NCBI GenBank assembly: GCA_964389685.1
Contig: CAYMFM010000004.1
Coordinates: forward strand, 62,001 to 126,000
Source of the DNA: G020353115 sp964389685
Lineage (GTDB): Bacteria > Bacteroidota > Bacteroidia > Bacteroidales > VadinHA17
Length of the DNA stretch: 64,000 nucleotides
Direction: 5' to 3'
In this document: one piece after another, positions 44,068-54,800 of the stretch
How the letters are laid out: every line of letters starts with the position of its first letter
Position numbering within the stretch: the stretch's first letter is position 1
The notes under the pieces: model-generated
Told to the model about the DNA's origin: nothing
The model's database searches: none
The model's input: the letters and a program-made list of their open reading frames with translations, nothing else
Position numbers and translations under genes: made by a program

Positions 44068-45570
44068 TTATTTCTTTTCAAAAGCCGGATTCTCCAGGGG
44101 AAGCTTTGCTCCGGTTTCTTCAAACCATCTGTATAATTTTTTTTCCAGTTCAGCAACTTTTTCCGGCATCTCTTCTGCAAGGTTATTCTCTTCATACATA
44201 TCCTTTCTCAGATCGTATAGCTGGTATATGCCGTATTCCCAATGTTTGATAAGTTTATAATTACCGGAACGAACGATGCTATAGGGTTTTACAGACGGGC
44301 TCCACCAGTAGTGAGGAAAATGCCAGAAAAGATCTCTTTGCTCAAGGTTTCCACTTTGCTCGAGCAAGGGTTCCAGTGTTACACCATCAATGAGTAAGGA
44401 ATCGGGCAGCTGAATATTTGCTGCCTGGCAGAGCGTCGGAAAAAAGTCGATGCTTGAAACCGGAACTTCGCTTTTGGTACCTGGTTTGGTGACACCGGGC
44501 CATTTAATGATCAGCGGTTCCCGGATTCCTCCTTCATATGGAAATCCTTTTCCCAGTTTCAACGGACTGTTATCGGTTGATACAACGTGTCCTCCGTTAT
44601 CAGAAAAGAAAACAATGATGGTATTTTTTGATAACTTGAGTTTGTCGAGTGTTTGCATGATTTTCCCTGTTGCCTCATCAACACTTTTGATCATTGCGGC
44701 GTATTTCGGGTTTCTTTGACCGGTCAGGGGGTTTCTGTGGTAGGATATGGCTAATGCATTTTCCGATTCAGACAGGGGTGGAATACCCAACTCTTCCGCT
44801 TTATTGATAAAGTAAGTGGTGATTTCCGGTTTTGCCTGGATGGGAGTATGGACGGCATAGTGGCAGAGATAAAGGAAAAAGGGATGGTCTTTGTTTTCCT
44901 CGATAAAGGATACCGCTTCATCCGCCTCCCTGTCGGTCAGGTATTCTCCCGGATTCCTTGACGGAAGCGATTCGATTGAAAAATCACCCCGTGTATAGGG
45001 ATCAAAATAGGAGGGGGGCTGCCCATAATCTTCTCCTCCGGCATTGAAATCAAATCCCTGAGTGAGGGGTGACCACTCCTTGGGACCCAGGTGCCATTTA
45101 CCAACATGCCCCGTTACATAGCCTTTGGTTTTCAGCATTTCTGCCAGGGTAACCTCCTCGTGCTCCATCCAGTATGGATTCTTTGGAGTAAGTAATTTCC
45201 GGGAAGGAATGGTATCATATCCCGATGGATTTTTCTTATTTTCAGGAACAACCACACCGGAATACCTGCCCCTGATCCAGTCTGTAATGCCAACCCGTAC
45301 AGGATACCGGCCGGTAAGGATAGATGCGCGTGTGGGTGAGCAGACCGCACAGGCTGCATAGGCATCTGTGAAAATCATCCCCTCATCTGCTAACCGGTCG
45401 ATGTTGGGTGTTTCATAAAATGTACTACCCATGTAGCCCACATCTTTCCAGCCGAGGTCATCAACGAGGATAAAAATGATGTTGGGCTGTTCCGGTTTTT
45501 GCGGTTCCCGCTGGCAGGACACCAAACACAGAAGCATTATTCCAGCAAGTGATAAACCTAATCGTTTCAT
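44068..45570 (-). CDS. S1-family sulfatase, lipoprotein
   Basis: This 500-residue arylsulfatase-type enzyme has calcium ligands Asp37 and Asp38 in FILVDDLGW and the formylglycine motif CSPTRASILTG (Cys77). HVGKWHLG follows in the family order, as does FFSDNGGHV. The Cys type needs an anaerobic or FGE maturase, which is not in this window. The lipobox (CLVSCQRE, Cys19) places it in the periplasm or on the surface. It is the first gene of a leftward operon with URO-D, DUF6067-like, creatininase and GH2 genes, so it probably removes sulfate from a galactose-containing glycan. Exact S1 subfamily not determined. Confidence 0.92.
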   Translation of the reverse strand: MKRLGLSLAGIMLLCLVSCQREPQKPEQPNIIFILVDDLGWKDVGYMGSTFYETPNIDRLADEGMIFTDAYAACAVCSPTRASILTGRYPVRVGITDWIRGRYSGVVVPENKKNPSGYDTIPSRKLLTPKNPYWMEHEEVTLAEMLKTKGYVTGHVGKWHLGPKEWSPLTQGFDFNAGGEDYGQPPSYFDPYTRGDFSIESLPSRNPGEYLTDREADEAVSFIEENKDHPFFLYLCHYAVHTPIQAKPEITTYFINKAEELGIPPLSESENALAISYHRNPLTGQRNPKYAAMIKSVDEATGKIMQTLDKLKLSKNTIIVFFSDNGGHVVSTDNSPLKLGKGFPYEGGIREPLIIKWPGVTKPGTKSEVPVSSIDFFPTLCQAANIQLPDSLLIDGVTLEPLLEQSGNLEQRDLFWHFPHYWWSPSVKPYSIVRSGNYKLIKHWEYGIYQLYDLRKDMYEENNLAEEMPEKVAELEKKLYRWFEETGAKLPLENPAFEKK

Positions 45571-45755
45571 TTCAATTCAACTTTATCCGTTACACATTAT
45601 GATTTTTGACTTTCAAAAATATAAAAAATGCAACATGCATGTAAGATCCATGTCTTTTAAATGCTATTTTTTCATTAATCCACTTCTGGATAGGTTAAAT
45701 TATGAATATTCATCCATACTGTTTATATTTAATCTCCTAATCCAATAACACATTA

Positions 45756-48131
45756 ATGATCCGGAATTACATTCTGACAGCCCTGAGAAACCTTTTCAAG
45801 AATAAGCTTTTTGCTTTGATTAATGTATTGGGCCTTGGAGTAGCCCTGGCAATCTGCATTGTTGCCTATTACAATCATATGTTTGGTGCTGAATTTGATA
45901 TGATGCACAGCCGGAGCGATGAGATCTACAAGATCAATTCGATACGTGATCTTCAGGGCCGTATGCAGGAATATGGGATCACCCCAATGGCACTTGGACC
46001 GATGATATCCGGGGGTATCAGTGGAGTGGAATCCGTAATCCGGTTTAACATGATCGGATTGCCTGTTAAGCATGGGAATGAGGTTTTCAACCGGACGATT
46101 GCTTGTGCTGATCCGGATTTCTTTGATGCGTTCGATCTACCCCTTATTTCAGGAACTTATGAATCGTTTAAGGGGAAAGGCAACATCATGATCAGTGAAC
46201 AGCTGGCCGGGATCCATTTTGGGGACAAGGATCCCGTTGGTGAAATAATAACGGTTTATGACAGTGAGGGAAATCCATTTGACTTTATAATAGGAGCTGT
46301 GTTTAAAGAGATTCCTCAAAATAACAGCATGCAATATGATGCTCTTCTTCTTTTTGAAAATTTCATAGATATTTATGATTTGGATGAACAGAACTGGAGT
46401 AATTTTGTTGCAGCAACATTCCTGTTTATTCCTGACAAGAACAACCTTCCACAGATCGATCAGAAGATAGATGAAGTCATACCTGTACAGAATAAAGGGT
46501 ATGAAACATTTATTATTTCTGATTTCAGATTATTACCCTTAAGGGAAATTGCCGATAACAGCAGGGAAATCTGGAGTAACTGGTTATTTCCAGGATTACA
46601 TCCGGCACATAAGGTCTCTCCAACCATTATGGCACTGCTGATTTTGCTGATCGCCTGTTTTAATTTTACAAATACCGCTGTTTCTGCCTCGAGTAAAAGG
46701 TTAAAAGAGATAAGTATGCGCAAGGTCGCCGGAGCAAAACGAAGCCAGATTATCGCTCAGTTTTGGGGAGAAAATCTCTTCATTTGTTTCCTGGCGCTGT
46801 TTGTGGCTATTTTCTTCGCAAAGATACTGATCCAGGCCTATAACAAACTCTGGGATTATATGACACTGACCATGAGTTTCAAAGGGGATATTCACTTCTG
46901 GATATTTTTACTTGTCATTTTAATCCTGACAGGTGTTATTGCGGGAACATACCCTGCAATTTATATCAGTTCATTCCGGCCATTGAATATCCTCAGGCAA
47001 AAGGTGAAACTGGGCGGAGCAAGTCTCTTTTCAAAAATCCTTCTATTTCTTCAAATAACCATTTCTGTTGTATCCCTTGTCGGAGGGATTGTCTTTTCAA
47101 GAAATGCGTATTACCAGGAGACACTCGATATGGGGTATGATAAAGATATGCTCATCGTTACAATTGTGCGTAGCCAATCGGATTATGAAGTCTATAGGCA
47201 ATCACTCCTGCAACATCCGAAGATCATTTCTGTTGCAGGTACTACTTATCATATTGGTTGGGGAAATTACAGACGGGGAGTGGATTACCAGGTGGTGAAA
47301 CATGAAGTGGATGTGATGAATTTTGGGTTGGGTTATATGGAGACGGCGGGACTCGATCTTATCCTGGGCAGGCTGTTTGATCCCGAATATGAACAATCGG
47401 ATGCTGAAAACTCCATCGTGGTGAATCAAAAATTTGTTAAGGATTTCATGATGGAAGATCCGATTGGGAAGCAGGTTACCATTAATGATACCATCATTCT
47501 AACCATTGTTGGGGTTGTCAATGATTTCTATGTTAACGATTTCTGGGCATCTCTTGAACCAACAATGCTTCTTCTTGACGATGATGATTGGTTTCCTATC
47601 ATTGCTGTCCGATCTGAGAATGAAGACCGGGAAGAAGTTTTTAATTACATGAAATCGGAATGGGAACGATTGATCCCATCAGTTCCGTTCAATGGCAGAT
47701 ACCAGGAGGAGACCCTGGCAGAGGCAAGGGAGATAAACAATAGTATAAAAAAAATATTTGTGTTCCTGGCGCTGGCTGCAACCCTTCTCTCCCTGATCGG
47801 TCTGTATAACCTGATCCTGCTGAACATCATAAGCCGGACAAAAGAAATTGGCATCCGTAAGGTATTGGGAGCAAGTATCCTGAACATTGCCGTACGCATT
47901 AACCTCTCATTTGTGATCATTCTGATTATTTCATCTGCAGCGGGATGTGTCGGAGGGTATTTTTTAACAAAGGCATTGATGAGCAGCATTTGGGCTAACC
48001 ACCTTGGTTTCGAGCTTTTCAACTACCTGGCAGCATTCTTCGGGGTGATCCTGGTTGCCCTTCTGACTGTAAGCTGGAGAATATATACTGCTGCAACGAC
48101 CAATCCAGCTGACTCACTCAGGTATGAATGA
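45756..48131 (+). CDS. FtsX/MacB-type ABC transporter permease
   Basis: This 791-residue permease follows the standard Bacteroidota layout: MIRNYILTALRNLFKNKLFALINVLGLGVALA, in pieces, forms the first helix, followed by a MacB-type periplasmic domain. FtsX core helices follow near residues 285-310 (ALLILLIACFNF), 340-440 and again at the C-terminus after SRTKEIGIRKVLGAS. KRLKEISMRKVAGA is the matching motif in the first core. No ATPase gene is adjacent, so the partner must be encoded elsewhere. Such proteins may export lipoproteins or drugs; the cargo is unknown. Confidence 0.9.
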   Translation: MIRNYILTALRNLFKNKLFALINVLGLGVALAICIVAYYNHMFGAEFDMMHSRSDEIYKINSIRDLQGRMQEYGITPMALGPMISGGISGVESVIRFNMIGLPVKHGNEVFNRTIACADPDFFDAFDLPLISGTYESFKGKGNIMISEQLAGIHFGDKDPVGEIITVYDSEGNPFDFIIGAVFKEIPQNNSMQYDALLLFENFIDIYDLDEQNWSNFVAATFLFIPDKNNLPQIDQKIDEVIPVQNKGYETFIISDFRLLPLREIADNSREIWSNWLFPGLHPAHKVSPTIMALLILLIACFNFTNTAVSASSKRLKEISMRKVAGAKRSQIIAQFWGENLFICFLALFVAIFFAKILIQAYNKLWDYMTLTMSFKGDIHFWIFLLVILILTGVIAGTYPAIYISSFRPLNILRQKVKLGGASLFSKILLFLQITISVVSLVGGIVFSRNAYYQETLDMGYDKDMLIVTIVRSQSDYEVYRQSLLQHPKIISVAGTTYHIGWGNYRRGVDYQVVKHEVDVMNFGLGYMETAGLDLILGRLFDPEYEQSDAENSIVVNQKFVKDFMMEDPIGKQVTINDTIILTIVGVVNDFYVNDFWASLEPTMLLLDDDDWFPIIAVRSENEDREEVFNYMKSEWERLIPSVPFNGRYQEETLAEAREINNSIKKIFVFLALAATLLSLIGLYNLILLNIISRTKEIGIRKVLGASILNIAVRINLSFVIILIISSAAGCVGGYFLTKALMSSIWANHLGFELFNYLAAFFGVILVALLTVSWRIYTAATTNPADSLRYE

Positions 48132-48265
48132 GACACATTTTTCATGAAGCAGGGCTGATATGAAAAATGCATGTCGAATTCATCCCGCTGAAAGCATGGC
48201 GAGTAATTTCGGATTTGTTTGGTAGCGAATTGGGATTTGTGATTTTATAAAAGCAATACCTGTTT

Positions 48266-48315
48266 CAGTCGTACCACGAATCCAAATCGTAGTACGACTG
48301 GTGTTCGTGCTACGA
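48266..48315. repeat. Repeat family B, copy B1 (solitary)
   Basis: CAGTCGTACCACGA (48266-48279), a 7-nt loop and TCGTAGTACGACTG (48287-48300) form a hairpin with one internal mismatch. A trailing GTTCGTGCTACGATTG resembles other family B half-sites. It lies between the FtsX gene and the broken sulfatase, with no transposase nearby, and is a solitary copy of the elements flanking the RAYT at 56704. Confidence 0.85.
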
Positions 48316-48342
48316 TTGATAGAGTTTTCGCTCCACCGGAAC

Positions 48343-49762
48343 TCATTTAACTTCAATAGAATCATTCAACATCCTGTGTGAATTATATTCAGGATTCAGC
48401 TCCGTTGGGACGGGTGCGTTGATACTCTCCCACCATTTTAACAGGTCATTGTGCAGTTCACGGGTTTTTTCCGGATAGGTTGTGGAGAGATCATTTGATT
48501 CTCCAATATCTTCCTTGAGATTGTAGAGCTCGATTGTACTATCCTCGAAGAACTCAATGAGTTTCCAGTGATCTTTCCGTATTACACTGGCGGGGGTGGT
48601 TCGGAATTTTTGGTCCATTCCTGCATACCGTTCCAGGTATACCGGGAAATGCCAGAAAATAGCCTCCCTTTTCCAACGCTTCTTTCCGCTGAGCAGTGGT
48701 ACGATGCTTTGTCCATCCAGTACCTGGTCAGAAAGATATTTTATTCCGGCCAGTTCAAGAAATGTTGGAAAAAAATCGATTCCTATGACGGGTATATCAC
48801 AGCTCGATCCTTCTTTTATCCTGCCTGGCCACGAAATGATCAGCGGTTCGCGGATTCCTCCCTCATAGAGCATGCCTTTTGATCCCCTTAGCGGTTGAGC
48901 GCCTGAAATGGCTCCTTGAGGTCCATTGTCAGAGAAGAAAATAACAAGCGTTTGGTCCCTGATCTTCAGATCATCAAGCAGTGAGATGATCTTTCCAACT
49001 CCTTCATCGAGACTTTCGATCATGGCGGCATATTCGGGATTGTTGTGCCTTCCGTATGCTGGTTTATTCTTGTAATGATTTACCTTATCCACCTTTGCCT
49101 GAATGGGAGTATGAACGGCAAAATGTGGCAGGAAGAGAAAGAAGGGTTGATCCGCATGATCCTGAATAAACCGAAGTGCCTCATGGGTAAGCCTGTCTGT
49201 AAGATATTCACCTTCAGGGCCGTCTGTAATAAAATCGTTTTCATATGGGCTGAAGTAGGATTTCGGGTGTCCCTGGTGATCACCGGCTATGTTCAGGTCA
49301 AATCCCTGGGCTATGGGTCCCGATTCCGGATCACGCCCCAAGTGCCATTTCCCAATGGAAGCAGAAACATATCCTTTCTCTTTTAATGCTTCAGCAATGG
49401 TAATAATATTTGTGTCTAACACGGTGGTATTGGGAACTGGAATAAGTTTACGATCTTCGGATCTTCCCCTTGCAGAGCTGTTAACCGTGTATACACCATG
49501 CCGGGGAGTGTATTGACCGGAAAGCAAACATGCCCGTGTAGGTGCACAATTTGGCGCATTGGCATAGGCACTTGTAAAAACCATACCTTCACCGGCTAAC
49601 CTGTCCAGTGCAGGTGTTTCATAGAAATCACTTCCCATAAATAAAAATAATGTTGGGTTTCTGATTTCTTAAACTGTGCTCCTTACAAGCGACCAGAATA
49701 CCTGGCATTAAAAGGATAACCAGAATTCCTGGAAGGACAAAACGGAACTTCATCTTTTTCAT
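48343..49762 (-). pseudogene. S1-family sulfatase broken by an N-terminal deletion
   Basis: The intact-looking frame from 49638 encodes a 431-residue sulfatase body with the formylglycine motif CAPTRACLLSG, IGKWHLGRD and FFSDNGPQG. It lacks the first metal-binding motif. Just upstream, ATG 49762 starts a separate frame with signal peptide FVLPGILVILLMPGILVACK and then KPNIIFI, stopping at once. The expected LVDDLGWxDVG of about 12 residues has been lost with a frameshift at 49638-49645. Without the two calcium-binding Asp residues activity is unlikely. It starts 5 nt after the SGNH gene, so it is in that gene's operon. Confidence 0.75.
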
Positions 49763-49767
49763 ATCTC

Positions 49768-50883
49768 CTATTTAAGTATTCCTTCCAGATACTGTACGAT
49801 ACGGTTAGCATAGCGCATGAACCCCAGGTCGGTATAATGAACTCCATCTACCGTAGCTTCCCTGTCATATCCCAGTAGTTTTTCCTGTGGAACATAATAG
49901 ATTTGCTCAATACCCTGTTGTTGAAGTTGCTGGAAAGATGAGAACAGGTTTTTATTCTTCGCCTCAACCTCATTACGGCTCTCCTGGTTGAAAAATGCTT
50001 TTTCGGGAATGGCAGATTCGATAAGGAGGAGAGGAATGTCGGGGTGTATGCTTTTCAGAAATTTAACGAATGGAATCGTTCTTTCAATAACCTGTTCGCT
50101 ATTCAGATTGGGCAGGCAATCAATAACATAACATGCCGCATCGATCTCAGCCATCAGTTCAGCAAGCTCCGGCTCCATTCGTCCGTTTCCTGAAAAACCA
50201 AGATTAATAACTTCCCGGCCGAGTTTTCGCTCTATGATGGATGTATATGACATACCGGGACGGGTTGCACAACCACCCTGAGTTATGGATGTGCCATAAA
50301 AAACAATGGGTTTGCCGGTGAATTTACTCTCCTCCGGAGATCTGATTTCTGATTCCCGGTCAATCCCGATGAAGAGTGAATCGATACCGTCATACAGGGG
50401 CAGGTAAAGGAGAAATTCTTTCCAGGTGGAATCCATCCCTGAGATCAATTCCGATTCATTTTCTTCACCAGACGGACGTCCACAATTTATAAAGTGCCAC
50501 TTTCCCTCATTCCAGGCATAGAGATCTACTCCTTTAACCCCGGTTGCTGCCATATGCGGCATTTCATTATTGTATCTCAGGTTCCATCGGACATGGATCG
50601 AGGTGGCATCAGATGAAAAATAAACTACAAGACCGGATGAATGGGTGCTCAGACTCCATACTTCGGGCCTGACTCTCTCTTTGGCATGGGAAGGCAACCG
50701 GTCGTATTCATGAACCAGATCGTGCCATCCCTGACCCAAAATGGTACATTGTTGTGCACTATACCATTGTATTGAGCCTTGAAATTGATTCCCAGCCAGT
50801 TCATAAACCCCTAAAATGCATATGACCGGAAGAAGAATGAAGCGCACGATACCGTTCGGTTTCAATGGATTTGAGGTCTTCAT
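49768..50883 (-). CDS. SGNH/GDSL-type esterase
   Basis: This 371-residue protein has an N-terminal hydrophobic signal segment, a beta-sandwich domain and a C-terminal SGNH hydrolase. The nucleophile is Ser199 in FYGTSITQGG, block III lies in INLGFSGNG, and the catalytic Asp/His pair is in VDGVHYTDLG. Enzymes of this layout are often carbohydrate deacetylases, for example on acetylated xylan or mannan. It heads a two-gene unit with the broken sulfatase downstream. It is divergent from the flavodoxin-domain gene, with 140 nt between them. Confidence 0.85.
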   Translation of the reverse strand: MKTSNPLKPNGIVRFILLPVICILGVYELAGNQFQGSIQWYSAQQCTILGQGWHDLVHEYDRLPSHAKERVRPEVWSLSTHSSGLVVYFSSDATSIHVRWNLRYNNEMPHMAATGVKGVDLYAWNEGKWHFINCGRPSGEENESELISGMDSTWKEFLLYLPLYDGIDSLFIGIDRESEIRSPEESKFTGKPIVFYGTSITQGGCATRPGMSYTSIIERKLGREVINLGFSGNGRMEPELAELMAEIDAACYVIDCLPNLNSEQVIERTIPFVKFLKSIHPDIPLLLIESAIPEKAFFNQESRNEVEAKNKNLFSSFQQLQQQGIEQIYYVPQEKLLGYDREATVDGVHYTDLGFMRYANRIVQYLEGILK

Positions 50884-51023
50884 TTTGTTGTATCGTTTTT
50901 AATCCTTTTACAAACATACTAAATCCGTTAAACTTTTCGGGAGTGCAATATTTTGCCTGATTTTTTGTATTTTCATGTAATGGTAAAGCAGTAGTAAAAC
51001 GAATCGGGTATAAACATACAGAT

Positions 51024-51617
51024 ATGAAAAAACGTGAATTTTTAAAAATCGGTTTATTCGGCATCGGATCACTGGCAATCGCAAGGAAGGTTAAAGCACT
51101 GGAATACTACCCCAATCCTTCTGATAAGAAATGGGCTGTGTTGTATGCAACCTGGTGCGGTTCGTCCCGCGATGTCGGAGTCTGGATTTCTGAAGGGATG
51201 GGTGGAATTGCCAATGTTTTTGATGTCCGCGAAAACATGGATCTTACCGGTTACGATCACCTGGTCGTTGGCGGATCGATCCGAAGCGGGAAGGTATCCC
51301 CCTTGTTGGAGGAATATCTTGAAAAGAACAGGGATTGGATGAAAGATAAAATCAGGGGACTTTTTGCTGTCTGTGGCAACATGCAACGCCCGGTCGGACC
51401 GCAACAGATAGACGCGTTCATTAATTTTCACCTGGCTAAACTTTGTGGGGTTACCGATGTTCCATCAAAGGTCTTTCTGGGAAGAATGACCTTTGGATTG
51501 CTGGAACCGGAGATTAGACCACGGATGGAAGAATTAACCAATGGGGAAGAATATGACCACCTGAAACGGGAGGATTGTCTTGCCTTTGGAAAGGAGATCC
51601 TGGAGATTGCAGGATAG
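51024..51617 (+). CDS. Exported flavodoxin-domain protein (HemG-like)
   Basis: This 197-residue protein has a Tat-like leader (KKREFLKIGLFGIGSLAIA) with only one of the two arginines, so the route is uncertain. The mature part is a flavodoxin-like fold: VLYATWCGSSRDVG for phosphate binding, DHLVVGGSIRSGKV, and GLFAVCGNM. The family includes menaquinone-dependent protoporphyrinogen oxidases (HemG), but exported versions of unknown function are common in Bacteroidota. No haem genes are nearby. It ends next to a family A repeat cluster. Confidence 0.75.
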   Translation: MKKREFLKIGLFGIGSLAIARKVKALEYYPNPSDKKWAVLYATWCGSSRDVGVWISEGMGGIANVFDVRENMDLTGYDHLVVGGSIRSGKVSPLLEEYLEKNRDWMKDKIRGLFAVCGNMQRPVGPQQIDAFINFHLAKLCGVTDVPSKVFLGRMTFGLLEPEIRPRMEELTNGEEYDHLKREDCLAFGKEILEIAG

Positions 51618-51631
51618 CTATTTACAACTCT

Positions 51632-51848
51632 GGGCTAAAGCCCTGTTTAACTGTATTATATAGTCCCCAGCCTAAAGGCTGGGGTAATTACAACACTGGG
51701 CTAAAGCCCTTGTATTTTATTTCGTATAGCCCCCAGCCTCAAGGTTGGGGGAAATTGAGATATTGCAGGAAACCTAATTTAGCGCCCCTTATTACCCTGC
51801 CCTTCAGGGCAGGGGCTAAGCTTACCCAAAGAAGGCGGGCTTTAGCCC
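51632..51848. repeat. Repeat family A cluster, variant A5
   Basis: Two direct GGGCTAAAGCCC units (51632-51643, 51698-51709) and one inverted GGGCTTTAGCCC (51837-51848) bracket three more hairpins: CCCCAGCCT-AA-AGGCTGGGG (51665-51684), a diverged CCCCAGCCT...GGTTGGGG, and CCCTGCCCT-TC-AGGGCAGGG. It fills the gap between the flavodoxin gene and the convergent HEAT-DUF1080 gene and carries no transposase. Confidence 0.85.
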
Positions 51849-51853
51849 AATCC

Positions 51854-54800
51854 CTACAACTCTTTTACCCTGATATTCCGGAATTTTACTACAGAACCGT
51901 GTCCAAGGAATCCGATGTGTCCCTTTTCCCGTTTGAGACCAGGGTGTTTATTCCCATCAATGGTACCATTCTTACTTGCTTCAGTAATATTCCCATCCAC
52001 AATGACGGTGCCGTTCAAAATGATTTTGATATCCGAACCCCGGATAATCACCTCTTCGGAATTCCATTCACCTGCCGGTTTTAGAAAACCACGTTTTGCA
52101 GGGATGACACCGTAAACGGATCCATGGTACTGCCATTGCTCGAGCCTCCGGTAAATGGGAGCGGTATTATCCAGTATCTGTAATTCCATGCCGACGTAAG
52201 CCGGATCTCCCTCCATGGGTGTTCGTATTCCGAGGCCGTTGTTTGCACCCGGTGTCAGTTGAAATTCAAAACGAAAAATGAAATCGGCATATTCCTTTTC
52301 CGTATACAGGTTCCCGTGGCCACCCTTGTCGGGATAAATTACGATCACACCATCTTCCACAACGTAATCGGTTGTATTCCCGGTCCAGTTTTGAAGATCT
52401 TTTCCATTGAATAGCTGGACGAATCCTTCCTGCTTCTCCTCATCTGTCAATTGATTATGATCTGTTTTTGGTATCTCCCGGATATAAATATCCCTGAATC
52501 CCAGGTTTGTACCATGAGCCTGAAGTTCAATCTGCTCAACCGGGAAAATGGGCTGACTCCTGTCCCAGTAGTTTTCCATAATGACGTTATCCACCACCAG
52601 GTAACCATTGAGCCAGACAGTCACCCGCTCTCCGATCATGATGATCCTGAATGTATTCCAGTCTCCGACCGGGTTATCGGCAATCAGCAGGGGCTTGCTT
52701 GGGTGTTCCTGGTTGTTATACAGACCTCCCGAACCGACCTGTGCTCCGACTTCTGTTCTGGAGGTGTCCCATATCTGTACCTGTGGTGAACCCCTCAGGT
52801 AAATTCCACTGTCCCCGTTTTTCGTGATTTTCCAGTCCACCACCAGCTCGAAATCCCCGTATTTTTTCACGGTGCAACAATTGGCCCCTTCACCGTTAAA
52901 CCAGATTACGCCGTCTTCAACCTTCCAGCATTCATGCATTTTCCGATTGGCTTCCTGCCGGGCTTTTTTCAGGGCTTCAGGATCCATCTGCGCTCTTGCA
53001 ATTGGATTTTCAACCAAACCCTGCCATCCGGTCAGATCTTTTCCGTTGAAAATCGGAACAAATCCCTCGTCATCCGGCATCGATGACAGATATTCCCTGA
53101 TTCTTTGCTTCTCTTTTTCGTTTTCTTCCCCTGAGATTACTTTTTCCGCTTTCCGGAGCAGGTCTGCGACAATCTTTCCGGTCATACCATCATTCCCTAC
53201 TTCTGAGGGTAATGCGATTTGAGCTATAGTCCTGGCGGCTTCCTGCTGCAGGTCCGGATCATCCAGGTATTTACCGGCAAGAATGAGCGTCTGAAATACC
53301 GGGAGGGAGGATAATTGTTTAAGGATTTCATCCTCACGATCGCTACACGGCGAAAGCTCCAGCAGTTGCCTGTAAAACAACACTTTTTGCGCATCCGGAA
53401 TCCGGCTTCTTTTTGTCATTTCAAGGTAGTAATCCATTGCCGGATTTCGGTAATAATTCATACGCTCCTCCAGCAGAATATCATACAACCGTGGGATTGC
53501 ATCCGGTGTCTGCCATCTGCCCAGTGTTTCTAATGGTAATTCTTTCTGATTCTCTTCACAGGTGAAATAGTCTGTCATAACCATATCAAGCGCTTTCTTT
53601 CCACCTATTTCAGGCAGGATCTCAAAGAAGTATTGTTTGTTTTCAGGACTCAGTCCTGAAAACATGCCTAAAAAACTTGATTGTTCGGCGACATCCATTC
53701 GTTTTGCCAGGGAAAGTATTGCGTTCTGGAGTGCTTTCCGTTCCTCCGGATCCTTCCGGGTGATAAACTGTTTAAAGATTACTTCACCATCTTCCGGTGT
53801 AGCCAGTATGGCGAAGGCGGAATAGGCTGCCAGCCTGATCTCTTTTTCGGGATTTCCCGACTCCAGGACTGCAAGATCATGAAATCCATCCGGATCACGG
53901 TTTACCAATACTTCAAACAAAGCTGCTTTGCTTTTGGGCGTCATTTCATCCAGTGCATTATAGATAGCAGGTACCAGTTGGTCGCTGTCTATAAACAGCA
54001 GGGTTCCCTTAACGGTATTGATATCCTCAGGTGTGCCATCATGCATCACATCAAGCAGTGGGACGATCGCTGCTTCCCCTGCCAGTAAACCGGCAGCAAT
54101 GACCGCCGATAGGCGAACAACCTGATCCTGGTGCGTTAGACAGTCAAGTATTGATGGAATGGCAGTTTGATCCCCACGCTCTCCCAGAGTACGTATGATA
54201 TCAGCCTGAACGACGGCTGGTGTTTCATCCAGCTTGCTCACCAGTTTTTGGGTAATATCCTTACCGGGATACCTGTTTGTAAGCTGCAATGCGGTAGCCC
54301 GGAATTGTGAATCCGGGTCTTCTAAAGCATCCAGCAGGATTTGATCTCCTTCATCTTTTTTGAAATAAATAAGCAAAGAGAGAGCCTGACTGCGGATGTT
54401 GGACGGGGCATTATCCATCAGGTAATGACACATTCTTTCCACAACCTTCGTTTCACCCGCTTCACCGATCCGCTTAATAAAGAGCATATACGATTGTGTT
54501 GCTCCTGTCTGTTCGTACTGAAATCCTGTTTTATTTGCAGCTTCGAACAGGATTTTTTCAGCATCCGGAGATCCGGAATTAGCAAGTGCATAGAGACTAA
54601 CTTTTCGAAGCTCACTCTTTTCGGAAAGAGCCAGTTTCTCGATCTCCTTCCCGGCTTTCGCTGAACCCAGATCCCCCAGAGCTTTCACAATGGTAATTTG
54701 ATTTGCCCCGGAGGATTCTCCGAGCGCTTTCAGCAGTACTTCCTCTGATCCTGATGATTGGATGGCAATCAGTGTTCTGGCAGCCGGTTCACACAGGAAA

